Shown: positions 54,866-62,416 of the stretch, piece by piece | How positions within the stretch are numbered: position 1 is the first letter of the stretch | How the letters are laid out: each line of letters begins with the position of its first letter | Assembly (NCBI RefSeq): GCF_000769405.2 | Contig: NZ_CP053439.1 | Location: forward strand, 1,054,001-1,118,000 | Direction: 5' to 3' | DNA from: Rhizobium brockwellii | Lineage (GTDB): Bacteria > Pseudomonadota > Alphaproteobacteria > Rhizobiales > Rhizobiaceae | Length of the DNA: 64,000 bases | Position numbers and translations under genes: made by a program | The notes under the pieces: model-generated | The model's database searches: none | The model's input: only the letters and a program-made list of their open reading frames with translations | What the model was told of the DNA's origin: nothing

Positions 54866-55306
54866 ATGACGACCACCTATCCTGCCATTGACGAATTGAA
54901 GGCTCAGGCCAGGCGCCTGCGCCAGGCGTTGAACGAGCGCGGCACCCCGCTCACCCACAGTGCTGCTCTGGAAATGATTGCCCGCCAGCATGGCGCGCGC
55001 GATTGGAATACGCTTGCAGCCCTTGCGGCAAAGCCCAATGCTAGCCCGAAGACGCCGCTCTTCGTCGGCGCGCATATTCGCGGCCGTTATCTCAATCAGC
55101 CGTTCACCGGCGAAGTTTTGGCGCTTTCGGCCCTGCCGGGCGGCGATCTGCACAGGATCACCATCCATTTCGACGAGCCGGTGGATGTCGTCACCTTCGA
55201 GAGCTTTTCCGCCTTTCGCCAGCGTGTGAACGCGCAGATCGATGCCGACGGCATCTCGCCGAGGACGACCTCGAACGGCGTGCCGCATCTGGTGCTCGAT
55301 CTCTAA
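54866..55306 (+). CDS. Glyoxalase-superfamily-like protein
   Basis: A 146-residue protein beginning MTTTYPAIDELKAQARRLRQ, then LTHSAALEMIARQHGARDWN TLAAL in two helices and a beta-rich second half (HIRGRYLNQPFTGEVLALSA). I recall this pattern for small alphaproteobacterial proteins placed in the glyoxalase superfamily. No metal ligand set is clear and the activity is unknown. ATG 54866 has GCGAAGG upstream; an in-frame start 17 codons earlier is arginine-rich and unlikely. Confidence 0.72.
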   Translation: MTTTYPAIDELKAQARRLRQALNERGTPLTHSAALEMIARQHGARDWNTLAALAAKPNASPKTPLFVGAHIRGRYLNQPFTGEVLALSALPGGDLHRITIHFDEPVDVVTFESFSAFRQRVNAQIDADGISPRTTSNGVPHLVLDL

Positions 55307-55390
55307 ATTGCTTTCCATCCCTTTGAGGCGTCTCGATCCGGATGATTTCAAGCCGGATCAGGCTCTGCCTCACATCGCACGGATTTCTCC

Positions 55391-56758
55391 ATGACCGATC
55401 TTTCCGAAGGCAATGCCTTTCTCACCGGCTGGCTGCCGGGCGTTTTCATCAAAACGGCGGCACCGATCGTCGCGATCACCACCGTCAACGGCTTGTTCAC
55501 CGTCGTCGACGCCTATTTCCTCGGCGCCTATGTCGGCCCGGACGCGCTCTCTGCCGTCAGCCTGATTTTCCCCGGGCTGATGCTGCTGGTCGCTCTGCAA
55601 TCGCTGGTCTCGAACGGCATGGCGAGCATCCTCGCCCGCCGGCTGGGCGCCGGCAATCGCGTTGGGGCACGTCGGGTGTTTGCCGGCGCGCATGCGCTGG
55701 CGCTCGCCGTTACCCTCATCCTCAATCTGGTCTACTGGACGGTGGGCCGGCAGGTCATCGGTGCCGGTGCTGCCGGCAATGCCGCCGTAACCGACAGCGC
55801 CATGCTGTTCATGGGCGCGATGATCGCCTTTGCGCCGGTCAGCTTCTTCCTGTCGCTGCATCTCGATGGATTGCGCTGCGAAGGCAAGATCGGCTTCATG
55901 ACGCTGGTGACACTGTCGGCCTCGCTGCTCAACATCCTTGCCAACTGGCTGTTCATGGCGGTGATGCATTGGGGCGTGCTCGGTTCGGCGATCGGCTCCA
56001 TCGCATCGCAATTCGTCTGTCTCGCGGCCGTGCTCGCCTATCGTTGGCGTCGGCCGGCGGCACTTAGGCCTTCCCGAGGGCTGGCTCTTGCCGAATGGCG
56101 CGGCATCGTCGCCTTCGGCGCGCCGATGAGCCTCGGCTTCATCGGCATATCGTTGGCCTCGGCCGCCATTCTGATCAATGTCTCGCTCTGGAGCATGCAT
56201 GACTACGTCGCGACGGTGGCCGCCTACGGCATCATCACGAGGATCATGACCTTCACCTATCTGCCGCTGCTTGGACTGAGCATCGCCCTGCAGACGATCG
56301 CCGGCAACAATCACGGTGCCGGCCTCGGGCTCCGCGTCGGCCGCAGCCTTAAGATCGCCATGTTCGCTGCACTCGTCTATTGCACCCTGGTGGAGATCAC
56401 CGTCGAATTGCTGGCTAGCCGCCTCGGTGCGGTCTTCGTCACCGATCCTGTCATCATAGCCGAGGTCAGGCGAATTCTGCCCTGGACGATCGGCGCCTAT
56501 TTTCTCTTCGGGCAGATGCTGATCCTGTCGTCCTATTTCCAGTCGATCGGCGATGCGCCGCGCGCGGCGATCTTCGGCCTGTCGCGACCCTATCTGCTTA
56601 CCTTGCCGCTCACCTTCCTGCTGCCCTTCGTGTTCGGCGAGCAGGGGATCTGGATGGTGCCGGTCTTTGCCGAAGCAGGCATGTTCATCCTTGCCTTCCT
56701 GGTGCTGTCGCAGAACGCCAAACGCCGCGGCTGGCGCTACGGGCTTCTATCGACCTGA
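55391..56758 (+). CDS. MATE-family multidrug/toxin extrusion transporter
   Basis: A 455-residue protein with twelve helices in two MATE repeats (first repeat with VNGLFTVVDAYFLGAYVGPD, second with AFGAPMSLGFIGISLASAAI). It is a cation-coupled exporter; substrate unknown. The ribosome site is weak. A perfect hairpin follows the stop. Confidence 0.92.
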   Translation: MTDLSEGNAFLTGWLPGVFIKTAAPIVAITTVNGLFTVVDAYFLGAYVGPDALSAVSLIFPGLMLLVALQSLVSNGMASILARRLGAGNRVGARRVFAGAHALALAVTLILNLVYWTVGRQVIGAGAAGNAAVTDSAMLFMGAMIAFAPVSFFLSLHLDGLRCEGKIGFMTLVTLSASLLNILANWLFMAVMHWGVLGSAIGSIASQFVCLAAVLAYRWRRPAALRPSRGLALAEWRGIVAFGAPMSLGFIGISLASAAILINVSLWSMHDYVATVAAYGIITRIMTFTYLPLLGLSIALQTIAGNNHGAGLGLRVGRSLKIAMFAALVYCTLVEITVELLASRLGAVFVTDPVIIAEVRRILPWTIGAYFLFGQMLILSSYFQSIGDAPRAAIFGLSRPYLLTLPLTFLLPFVFGEQGIWMVPVFAEAGMFILAFLVLSQNAKRRGWRYGLLST

Positions 56759-56761
56759 GAC

Positions 56762-56792
56762 GGCAAAGCCGCGCCGGGAGCGCGGCTTTGCC
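56762..56792. terminator. Terminator hairpin after MATE gene
   Basis: GGCAAAGCCGCG and CGCGGCTTTGCC form a perfect 12-base stem with a 7-base loop. It lies between the MATE stop and the convergent small cysteine-rich gene, so it can stop both. Confidence 0.75.
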
Positions 56793-56801
56793 TGATGTCG
56801 T

Positions 56802-56963
56802 CTATTCCTTGCCGTGCGAAGCGGCCGATGTCGCGGCTTCCGCCTCATTCAGCGCCTCGGCGCATTCCTGGCAGCAGACCTCGACAGTCTTGCCGCCGAG
56901 CTTGACGGTGATGGTTTCCGCACCGAGTTCGCAGTCGCAGGCGGCGCATGTGGTCTTCTTCAT
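56802..56963 (-). CDS. Small cysteine-rich, metal-binding-like protein (53 aa)
   Basis: A short gene, 54 codons with stop. It starts MKKTTCAACDCELGAETITV and continues KLGGKTVEVCCQECAEALNE. Cysteines at 6, 9, 11, 30, 31 and 34 form CxxCxC and CCxxC clusters around a beta hairpin, as in TRASH/YHS-type zinc or copper modules. GGAGG stands eight bases before the ATG. It lies 102 bases downstream of an AraC regulator that also has an N-terminal cysteine cluster. Metal binding is inferred. Confidence 0.8.
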   Translation of the reverse strand: MKKTTCAACDCELGAETITVKLGGKTVEVCCQECAEALNEAEAATSAASHGKE

Positions 56964-57065
56964 CTGGTGATCCTCCGGTTGATCGTCCCGCGATCGGGAC
57001 AGGCTGATAAGATCATCGAAGACCGCATTGCCGCTGTCGAAATCTTTAGCGATCGATGACGACTT

Positions 57066-57902
57066 CTACCCGTGCCGCAGTTGCGCCGCCCGTTGGAATT
57101 CGGCCGGAGTCTGCCCGAAGGACTGCTTGAAGGAAGCGCTGAAATGGCTGTGGCTGGAAAAGCCGAGATCGAGACTGAGCGCGGTCAGATCCTCGTACTG
57201 GCCGAGCAGATCGAGCGCGCGGGCAAGCCGCAGCCGCAGCTGGTAGCGGTAAAGTGGCGTCGCCTCGACCTGCTGGAAGACCTGGGTGAGATAAACGGGC
57301 GAGACGCCCACTTCGGTGGCGATTTCCGATAGTGTCCAGCGCCGCGCGAGATCGGAGGAAAGCACCAGCTTTGCCCGGTCGACGAGTTTCTGCCGGCCGG
57401 CGCTGGCGCCCGCCGCATGCGATGTGCGCTCGCCGAGCGAGCGGCGCACCAGCGTCAGCGCCAATATCTCCGCCTCCAGCGTCTCGGCGACGTTGCGCCG
57501 CAGACCATGACGCAGGAGCGCGACCAGCGCCTGCGCGCGCGGATCGATCCGCCGGCGCTGACGGCGGAAGGAAAAGGGCGGGCCGGGCTGCGCCTGCTCC
57601 TTCGGCGTGAGCTCTTCGAGCATCGATTCGTCGATCGCCAGATCGATGCAGGCATCGCCGCCCTCGATAGGGTGGCTGATCCGATATCCCTGGCCGGCAT
57701 TGAAGAACAAGACTTGATTGGCTTCGGCCACCGTATCATTGCGGCCGACATGCCGCATGAAGACGCCGCGATAGGGATAGACGAGGCTTGTCCTGTGAGC
57801 GCATTCCTCGTCGCTCTTGTGGCGGCATTCGCCATTGCAGACGATGTCACGAATGGTGACCGTCTTCGTTTTCAGGAGCGGCGCTGTTGAAAACTGCGAC
57901 AT
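57066..57902 (-). CDS. AraC-family transcriptional regulator with N-terminal Cys/His cluster
   Basis: A 278-residue protein. The C-terminal ~100 residues are the AraC double helix-turn-helix (LARRWTLSEIATEVGVSPVY, LTALSLDLGFSSHSHFSASF). The N-terminal part is cupin-like. It carries Cys22, Cys26, His28, Cys34 and His36 (VCNGECRHKSDEECAH), a possible metal or redox sensor site. It may control the downstream cysteine-rich protein and itself. Confidence 0.9.
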   Translation of the reverse strand: MSQFSTAPLLKTKTVTIRDIVCNGECRHKSDEECAHRTSLVYPYRGVFMRHVGRNDTVAEANQVLFFNAGQGYRISHPIEGGDACIDLAIDESMLEELTPKEQAQPGPPFSFRRQRRRIDPRAQALVALLRHGLRRNVAETLEAEILALTLVRRSLGERTSHAAGASAGRQKLVDRAKLVLSSDLARRWTLSEIATEVGVSPVYLTQVFQQVEATPLYRYQLRLRLARALDLLGQYEDLTALSLDLGFSSHSHFSASFKQSFGQTPAEFQRAAQLRHG

Positions 57903-57968
57903 TGCATCTTCCGGGTCAGACAGGTCGCCCGATGAGGCGACCTAGCAGCACAATATCACGCTTAAGTT

Positions 57969-58178
57969 TCAGTAGCGACTGTAGACATGGACGTCGCTTT
58001 CGGTCTGCCCCCTGGAAAGGCCGATATCCTTCAACTGCTCGTCGGACAGCTCCATCAGCGCATTGCAGTTGCGCCGTTCGTTTATTTTGCGCGCCAGCCA
58101 CTGTGCTGCGGTGACTATAGCAAGGAACAGGCCGGGCCGCATAATGCGGGCCGAGATTGTGGAATTCGAGCTGTGCAT
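57969..58178 (-). CDS. DUF1127-domain small protein
   Basis: A 69-residue basic protein ending in the DUF1127 pattern LMELSDEQLKDIGLSRGQTE, after a short hydrophobic stretch and ARKINERRNC. GGAGG precedes ATG 58178. In related bacteria such proteins affect phosphate and carbon physiology or RNA turnover; here the role is open. It lies 66 bases from the AraC gene. Confidence 0.9.
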   Translation of the reverse strand: MHSSNSTISARIMRPGLFLAIVTAAQWLARKINERRNCNALMELSDEQLKDIGLSRGQTESDVHVYSRY

Positions 58179-58267
58179 GGTGATCCTCCATCCGTGTTTG
58201 GATGGAGGCAGTGAACCATCAGCGGCGGTTTCGCGCTGTCAGATTATTTAGCGATCGAACACGACGC

Positions 58268-59065
58268 TTACGCTTTCAGCAGCCACTCGTGTTCGGCGGC
58301 GTTGTGGAATTTCCAGATCCGCTGCGGTCCGGCCATGACGTTGAGGTAATAGAGGTCGTAACCATGGCAGGCGGCGCAGGGGTGATAGCCTTTCGGCACC
58401 AGCGTCACGTCGCCGTCCTCGAGCGCCATCGCCTCGTCGAGCGAGCGATCGTCGGTGTAGACGCGCTGGAAAGCGAAGCCCTGCGGCGGGTTGAGGCGAT
58501 GGTAATAGGTCTCTTCCAGGAAGCTCTCGTTCGGCAGGTCGTCCTGGTCGTGTTTGTGCGGTGGATAGGAGGAGGTGTGGCCGCCTGGCGTAATAACCTC
58601 AACGACCAGCAGCGAATGCGCCGAGCTGTCGTCTTCCGGCATGATATTGTTGACATAGCGCACATTCGTGCCCTTGCCGCGCGTCACCTGCGGATGCGTG
58701 CCGGGCGGGATTTCCTTCGCCTGATAGGTGCCGCCGCCGGGTGCGGAGCAGACCGCGAGCTCCAGATCGGTCTCCGCCGTCACCGACCATGTCGATTCCA
58801 TCGGGATGTAGAGCGCATGCGGGGCGCCCTCGAACGGGTTGATCCGGCCGCCGAGCGTGCCGAAATCCTTGGTGCCGGCAGACGCCTTGCCCTTGCCGGT
58901 CACCCAGACGAGGCAGACTTCGCGGTCGCCCGTCTCTCCCGAGACGGTTTCGCCCGGCTTCATCCGATGCAGATCGAAGCCGACATAGGTCCATCCGGCA
59001 TTTTCCGGGGTGACATGCGTGACGCGGCCGTGCGTGCCTGATGGTTTCACCTTGAGATTTGGCAT
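58268..59065 (-). CDS. iolB: 5-deoxy-glucuronate isomerase
   Basis: IolB converts 5-deoxy-D-glucuronate to 2-deoxy-5-keto-D-gluconate in myo-inositol breakdown. The 265-residue bicupin has GGHTSSYPPHKHDQDDLPNE with the metal histidines, and a later YHPCAACHGYDLYYLNVMAG. The start at 59065 follows GAGGAAAAAC; the longer frame adds residues from the upstream repeat. It is last in iolC-D-E-B, separated from iolE by a palindromic repeat. Confidence 0.96.
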   Translation of the reverse strand: MPNLKVKPSGTHGRVTHVTPENAGWTYVGFDLHRMKPGETVSGETGDREVCLVWVTGKGKASAGTKDFGTLGGRINPFEGAPHALYIPMESTWSVTAETDLELAVCSAPGGGTYQAKEIPPGTHPQVTRGKGTNVRYVNNIMPEDDSSAHSLLVVEVITPGGHTSSYPPHKHDQDDLPNESFLEETYYHRLNPPQGFAFQRVYTDDRSLDEAMALEDGDVTLVPKGYHPCAACHGYDLYYLNVMAGPQRIWKFHNAAEHEWLLKA

Positions 59066-59097
59066 TGGTGTTTTTCCTCGTAAGTTGGTGGACGCGG

Positions 59098-59210
59098 CCC
59101 CCTCATCCGGCTGCCGCCACCTTCTCCCCGAGGGGAGAAGGGACATGCTGCGCCGTTTCCATTCCCCTTCTCCCCGCCGGGGAGAAGGTGCCCGTAGGGC
59201 GGATGAGGGG
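59098..59210. repeat. Palindromic repeat in the iolE-iolB gap
   Basis: Outer arms CCCCTCATCCG (59099-59109) and CGGATGAGGGG (59200-59210) enclose two hairpins: CTTCTCCCC-GA-GGGGAGAAG (59121-59140) and CCTTCTCCCC-GCC-GGGGAGAAGG (59166-59188). This is a complete composite palindromic element of a kind common in alphaproteobacterial genomes, able to form a cruciform in DNA or a three-way stem in RNA. Confidence 0.8.
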
Positions 59211-59275
59211 CTTCTCGCTCCAGCAGTCCGGAAAGACGAACTCCTTGTGGAAAGAATCTCCGGACAAACAGTTTT

Positions 59276-60196
59276 TTACGACCCCTTGGGGAAGCCTTCC
59301 GTTTCCACGCTATAGCCCGCAGCCGTCATGACGCGCATCAACTCGGCGTGACCGATCTCGGCCATTTTCTGCGGCGGGGCCTTGCGCGGATCCTGTTCGG
59401 CCTCGACGACGAACCAGCCTTCATAGCCGTGATCGGCCAGCCGCTGGACGATGGCACCGAAATCGAGCGAGCCGTCACCCGGCACCGTGAAGGCACCAAG
59501 CGCCACCGCATCGAGGAAGGACTGCCGGCTCCGGTCCAGCCCATCCACGACAGGCTTGCGGATATCCTTGACGTGAACATGGTTGATGCGGGCGTGGTGG
59601 TTGTCGATGGCGCGCAGCACGTCGCCGCCGGCAAAAGCGAGATGGCCCGCATCGAGCAGCAGCGGGATGCCTTCGCCCGAATGGCGCATGAAGGCGTCGA
59701 GTTCCGGCTCGGTTTCGACGACGGCCGCCATGTGATGGTGGTAGGAGAGCGGCATGCCCTGCTCGGCGCACCATTCCCCGAACTGGGTGAGGCGGCGCCC
59801 ATAGGTCTTCATCTCGTCATCGGAAAGGCGCGGCTTGGTCGTGAGCGGCTTGGAGCGGTCGCCCTGGATGGAACGGCCGACTTCGCCATAAACGATGCAG
59901 GGCGCGGCGACGGCCTTGAACAGTTCGATCATCGGCGCGATGCGGTCCTTGTTGGCGGCAAGTTCCTCATCGACCAGCGTACCCGAGAACCAACCGCCGC
60001 ACAGCGTGACGTCGGCTGCACGGAGAATGGGCAGCATCACCTTTGGATCGTCGGGGAAGCGACGGCCCTTTTCCATGCCGGTAAAGCCGGCACCGCGCGA
60101 TTGCCGCAGGCATTCCTCCAGGGACACGTCATCGCTGAGCTCACGAAGATCGTCGTTCCACCAGGCGATGGGCGACATGCCGAGTTTAGCCTTCAT
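59276..60196 (-). CDS. iolE: myo-Inosose-2 dehydratase
   Basis: IolE dehydrates 2-keto-myo-inositol to the diketone used by IolD. The 306-residue TIM-barrel protein (xylose-isomerase-like fold) has LGMSPIAWWNDDLRELSDDV, metal-site stretches LSYHHHMAAVVETEPELDAF and LLLDAGHLAFAGGD, and WFVVEAEQDP. The ATG at 60196 has AAGGAG seven bases upstream, better placed than two earlier in-frame starts. Confidence 0.96.
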   Translation of the reverse strand: MKAKLGMSPIAWWNDDLRELSDDVSLEECLRQSRGAGFTGMEKGRRFPDDPKVMLPILRAADVTLCGGWFSGTLVDEELAANKDRIAPMIELFKAVAAPCIVYGEVGRSIQGDRSKPLTTKPRLSDDEMKTYGRRLTQFGEWCAEQGMPLSYHHHMAAVVETEPELDAFMRHSGEGIPLLLDAGHLAFAGGDVLRAIDNHHARINHVHVKDIRKPVVDGLDRSRQSFLDAVALGAFTVPGDGSLDFGAIVQRLADHGYEGWFVVEAEQDPRKAPPQKMAEIGHAELMRVMTAAGYSVETEGFPKGS

Positions 60197-60248
60197 CAAC
60201 ATTCTCCTTAAAAGCATTGCGGAAGAGCCGGGACGCTCTTCCGAGAAA

Positions 60249-60361
60249 TGGTAGCACCACAGCGCCGCGCGTCTTTTCAGACGCGCAAAGGACGCTGTAG
60301 CACTTCGAATTGCTGCATAATTTTGTCCTTAAATCGATCCCGATTTAAGGAATTATGCAGC
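60249..60361. repeat. Dispersed palindromic repeat, family B (copy 2) in the iolD-iolE gap
   Basis: Two hairpins. GCGCGTCT-TTTC-AGACGCGC (60267-60286) is enclosed by ACAGCG...CGCTGT. A long stem 60313-60360 has CTGCATAATT pairing AATTATGCAG and CCTTAAATCG pairing CGATTTAAGG. The element begins four bases beyond the iolD stop on the minus strand and matches the decayed copy at 51817-51919. It could stabilise or attenuate the iol message. Confidence 0.75.
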
Positions 60362-60364
60362 AGA

Positions 60365-62215
60365 TCAGCCGATACGCTGGGCGGCGCGTGCTTCGACATA
60401 GCCCTTGCGCGCTTCGTTGACCTCTTCGCGCGGGCTGACCTCGGGCACCGCGACATCCCACCAGTGGCCGCCGGCCTCCGTGGTGACAAGCGGATCGGTA
60501 TCGATGACGAAGACCGAGGTGCGGTCGTTCTTCTTCGAGTCGGCGATTGCCTGCTCCAACTCGGCGATCGAGGCGACCTTGACGGCGATGGCGCCCATGC
60601 TTTCGGCATGCGCCCGGAAATCGATCTCCGGCATCACCTCGTGGTAGGAGTCCTTGAGCAGATTGTTGAAGTTGGCGCCGCCGGTTCCCATCTGCAGCCG
60701 GTTGATGCAGCCATAGCCGCGATTGTCGAGCACGACGATGTTGAGCTTGAGGCCGAGCATGACCGAGGTGGCGATCTCGGAATTCATCATCATGTAGGAA
60801 CCGTCGCCGACCATGACGACGACGTCCCGTTCCGGATGCGCCATCTTGGCGCCGAGCCCACCGGCGATCTCGTAGCCCATGCAGGAAAAGCCGTATTCCA
60901 TGTGATAGCTGCCCGGCGCCGTCGTCGGCCAGAGCTTGTGCAATTCGCCGGGAAGGCCGCCCGCAGCGCAAAGCACCGTCGTATTCTCGCCGCCGATCGT
61001 ACGCGCCACCGCGCCGATCACCTGCGCATCGGAGGGCAGGGCGGCATTGGTCGTCGCCATCGCCCTGGCCGCGGCCTCCATCCAGACCTTCTTCTCCGCA
61101 GCCGCCTTCTCGGCGAGGGCTGCCGGCGCCTTCCAGCCCGAAAGTCCGGCCGAAAGCGCCTTCAGCCCTTCGCGGGCGTCTGTCACCAACGGATGGCTGT
61201 CGTGCTTCACCGCGTCATAGGCGGCGATATTGAGGCCGATCATCCTGAGGCTGTCGTTCTTGAACAGTGCCCAGGAGCCAGTGGTGAAATCCTGGCAGCG
61301 CGTGCCGACGGCGATGACGAGGTCTGTCTCTTCGGCGATCGCATTCGCCGCTGACGTGCCGGTGACGCCGACCGAGCCGAGCGCCAGCGGATGGGTCTCG
61401 TTGATCGCAGACTTGCCGGCCTGGGTGACGACGACGGGAATGCCGTGGGCCTCGGCAAAGGCAGCAAGCTCCTTCGTCGCCTGCGAATAAAGCACGCCGC
61501 CGCCGGCAACGATCACCGGCTTCTGCGACGCCTTGATCAGCGCGATGACATTCGCCAGCTCGTCCGCATCCGGCTGCGGCCGGCGGGTCGTCCAGACTTT
61601 TTCGTCGAACAGGCTTTCCGGATAATCGAAGGCTTCTGCCTGAACGTCCTGGCAGAGCGACAATGTCACCGGGCCGCAATCCAGGGGATCGGTCAGGACC
61701 TGCATGGCGCGCTTCAGCGCCGTGATGATCTGCTCGGGTCGGGTGATGCGGTCGAAATAGCGCGAAACCGAACGGAAGGCATCATTGGCCGAAACCGTGC
61801 CGTCGCCGAAATCCTCGATCTGCTGCAGCACCGGATCCGGCGCGCGGTTGGCGAAGACGTCGCCCGGCAGGAAGAGAACGGGAATACGATTGACATGCGC
61901 CACGCCGGCGGCCGTCACCATGTTAAGCGCGCCGGGGCCGATCGAACTGGTACAGGCCATGAAACGCGTGCGGAAATTCGCCTTGGCATAGGCGATCGCG
62001 GCATGCGCCATGCCCTGTTCGTTGTGGGCGCGATAGGTCGTCAATTCCCCGCGCACCTGATAGAGCGCCTCGCCGATGCCGGCGACGTTGCCGTGACCGA
62101 AGATCGCCCAGACGCCGCCGAAGATCGGCACTTTCTTGCCGTCGACGATCGTCATCTGTACTTTGAGGAAATGCGCGACGGCCTGCGCCATCGTCAACCG
62201 TATCGTCTTGCCCAT
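60365..62215 (-). CDS. iolD: 3D-(3,5/4)-trihydroxycyclohexane-1,2-dione hydrolase (ThDP-dependent)
   Basis: IolD opens the ring in inositol catabolism. The 616-residue acetolactate-synthase-like enzyme has the three expected domains: a Pyr domain (YRAHNEQGMAHAAIAYAKAN with the catalytic Glu), a middle domain, and a PP domain with the ThDP motif VVMVGDGSYMMMNSEIATSV followed by NRGYGCINRLQMGT. ATG 62215 follows CGGGAGGA; the longer in-frame start lies in a repeat. Confidence 0.96.
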   Translation of the reverse strand: MGKTIRLTMAQAVAHFLKVQMTIVDGKKVPIFGGVWAIFGHGNVAGIGEALYQVRGELTTYRAHNEQGMAHAAIAYAKANFRTRFMACTSSIGPGALNMVTAAGVAHVNRIPVLFLPGDVFANRAPDPVLQQIEDFGDGTVSANDAFRSVSRYFDRITRPEQIITALKRAMQVLTDPLDCGPVTLSLCQDVQAEAFDYPESLFDEKVWTTRRPQPDADELANVIALIKASQKPVIVAGGGVLYSQATKELAAFAEAHGIPVVVTQAGKSAINETHPLALGSVGVTGTSAANAIAEETDLVIAVGTRCQDFTTGSWALFKNDSLRMIGLNIAAYDAVKHDSHPLVTDAREGLKALSAGLSGWKAPAALAEKAAAEKKVWMEAAARAMATTNAALPSDAQVIGAVARTIGGENTTVLCAAGGLPGELHKLWPTTAPGSYHMEYGFSCMGYEIAGGLGAKMAHPERDVVVMVGDGSYMMMNSEIATSVMLGLKLNIVVLDNRGYGCINRLQMGTGGANFNNLLKDSYHEVMPEIDFRAHAESMGAIAVKVASIAELEQAIADSKKNDRTSVFVIDTDPLVTTEAGGHWWDVAVPEVSPREEVNEARKGYVEARAAQRIG

Positions 62216-62252
62216 CGGGTCCTCCCGCAATCTTTCTTTTCGCGTTTTTCTC

Positions 62253-62402
62253 TCCCCAACCCTCCCCACAAGGGGAGGGGTTAACCTGCCGGGCTGCCTT
62301 CATTCTCGCCGCAACGTCTTCTCCAGAGGGAAGCTTGCTGATGGGATGAGGCGGTGCTCCGGGTTAAGTCCCTCCCCCTTGTGGGGAGGGGTTGGGGAGG
62401 GG
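62253..62402. repeat. Inverted-repeat element in the iolC-iolD gap
   Basis: Arms of about 35 bases at 62253-62287 and 62362-62400 are near-perfect inverted copies (CTCCCCAACCC then CTCCCCACAAGGGGAGGG, and the reverse). Each arm contains its own hairpin CCCTCCCC/GGGGAGGG. About 75 bases of unrelated sequence lie between. It is a REP-like bipartite element filling the gap between iolC and iolD. Confidence 0.78.
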
Positions 62403-62416
62403 TCTTAATTCTAAGT

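Noticed and set aside
59098..62402. Spaced palindromes considered as a CRISPR array or as terminators only
   Set aside because: Units differ in sequence and spacing, with genes between them; they match dispersed REP-like elements, not a repeat-spacer array.
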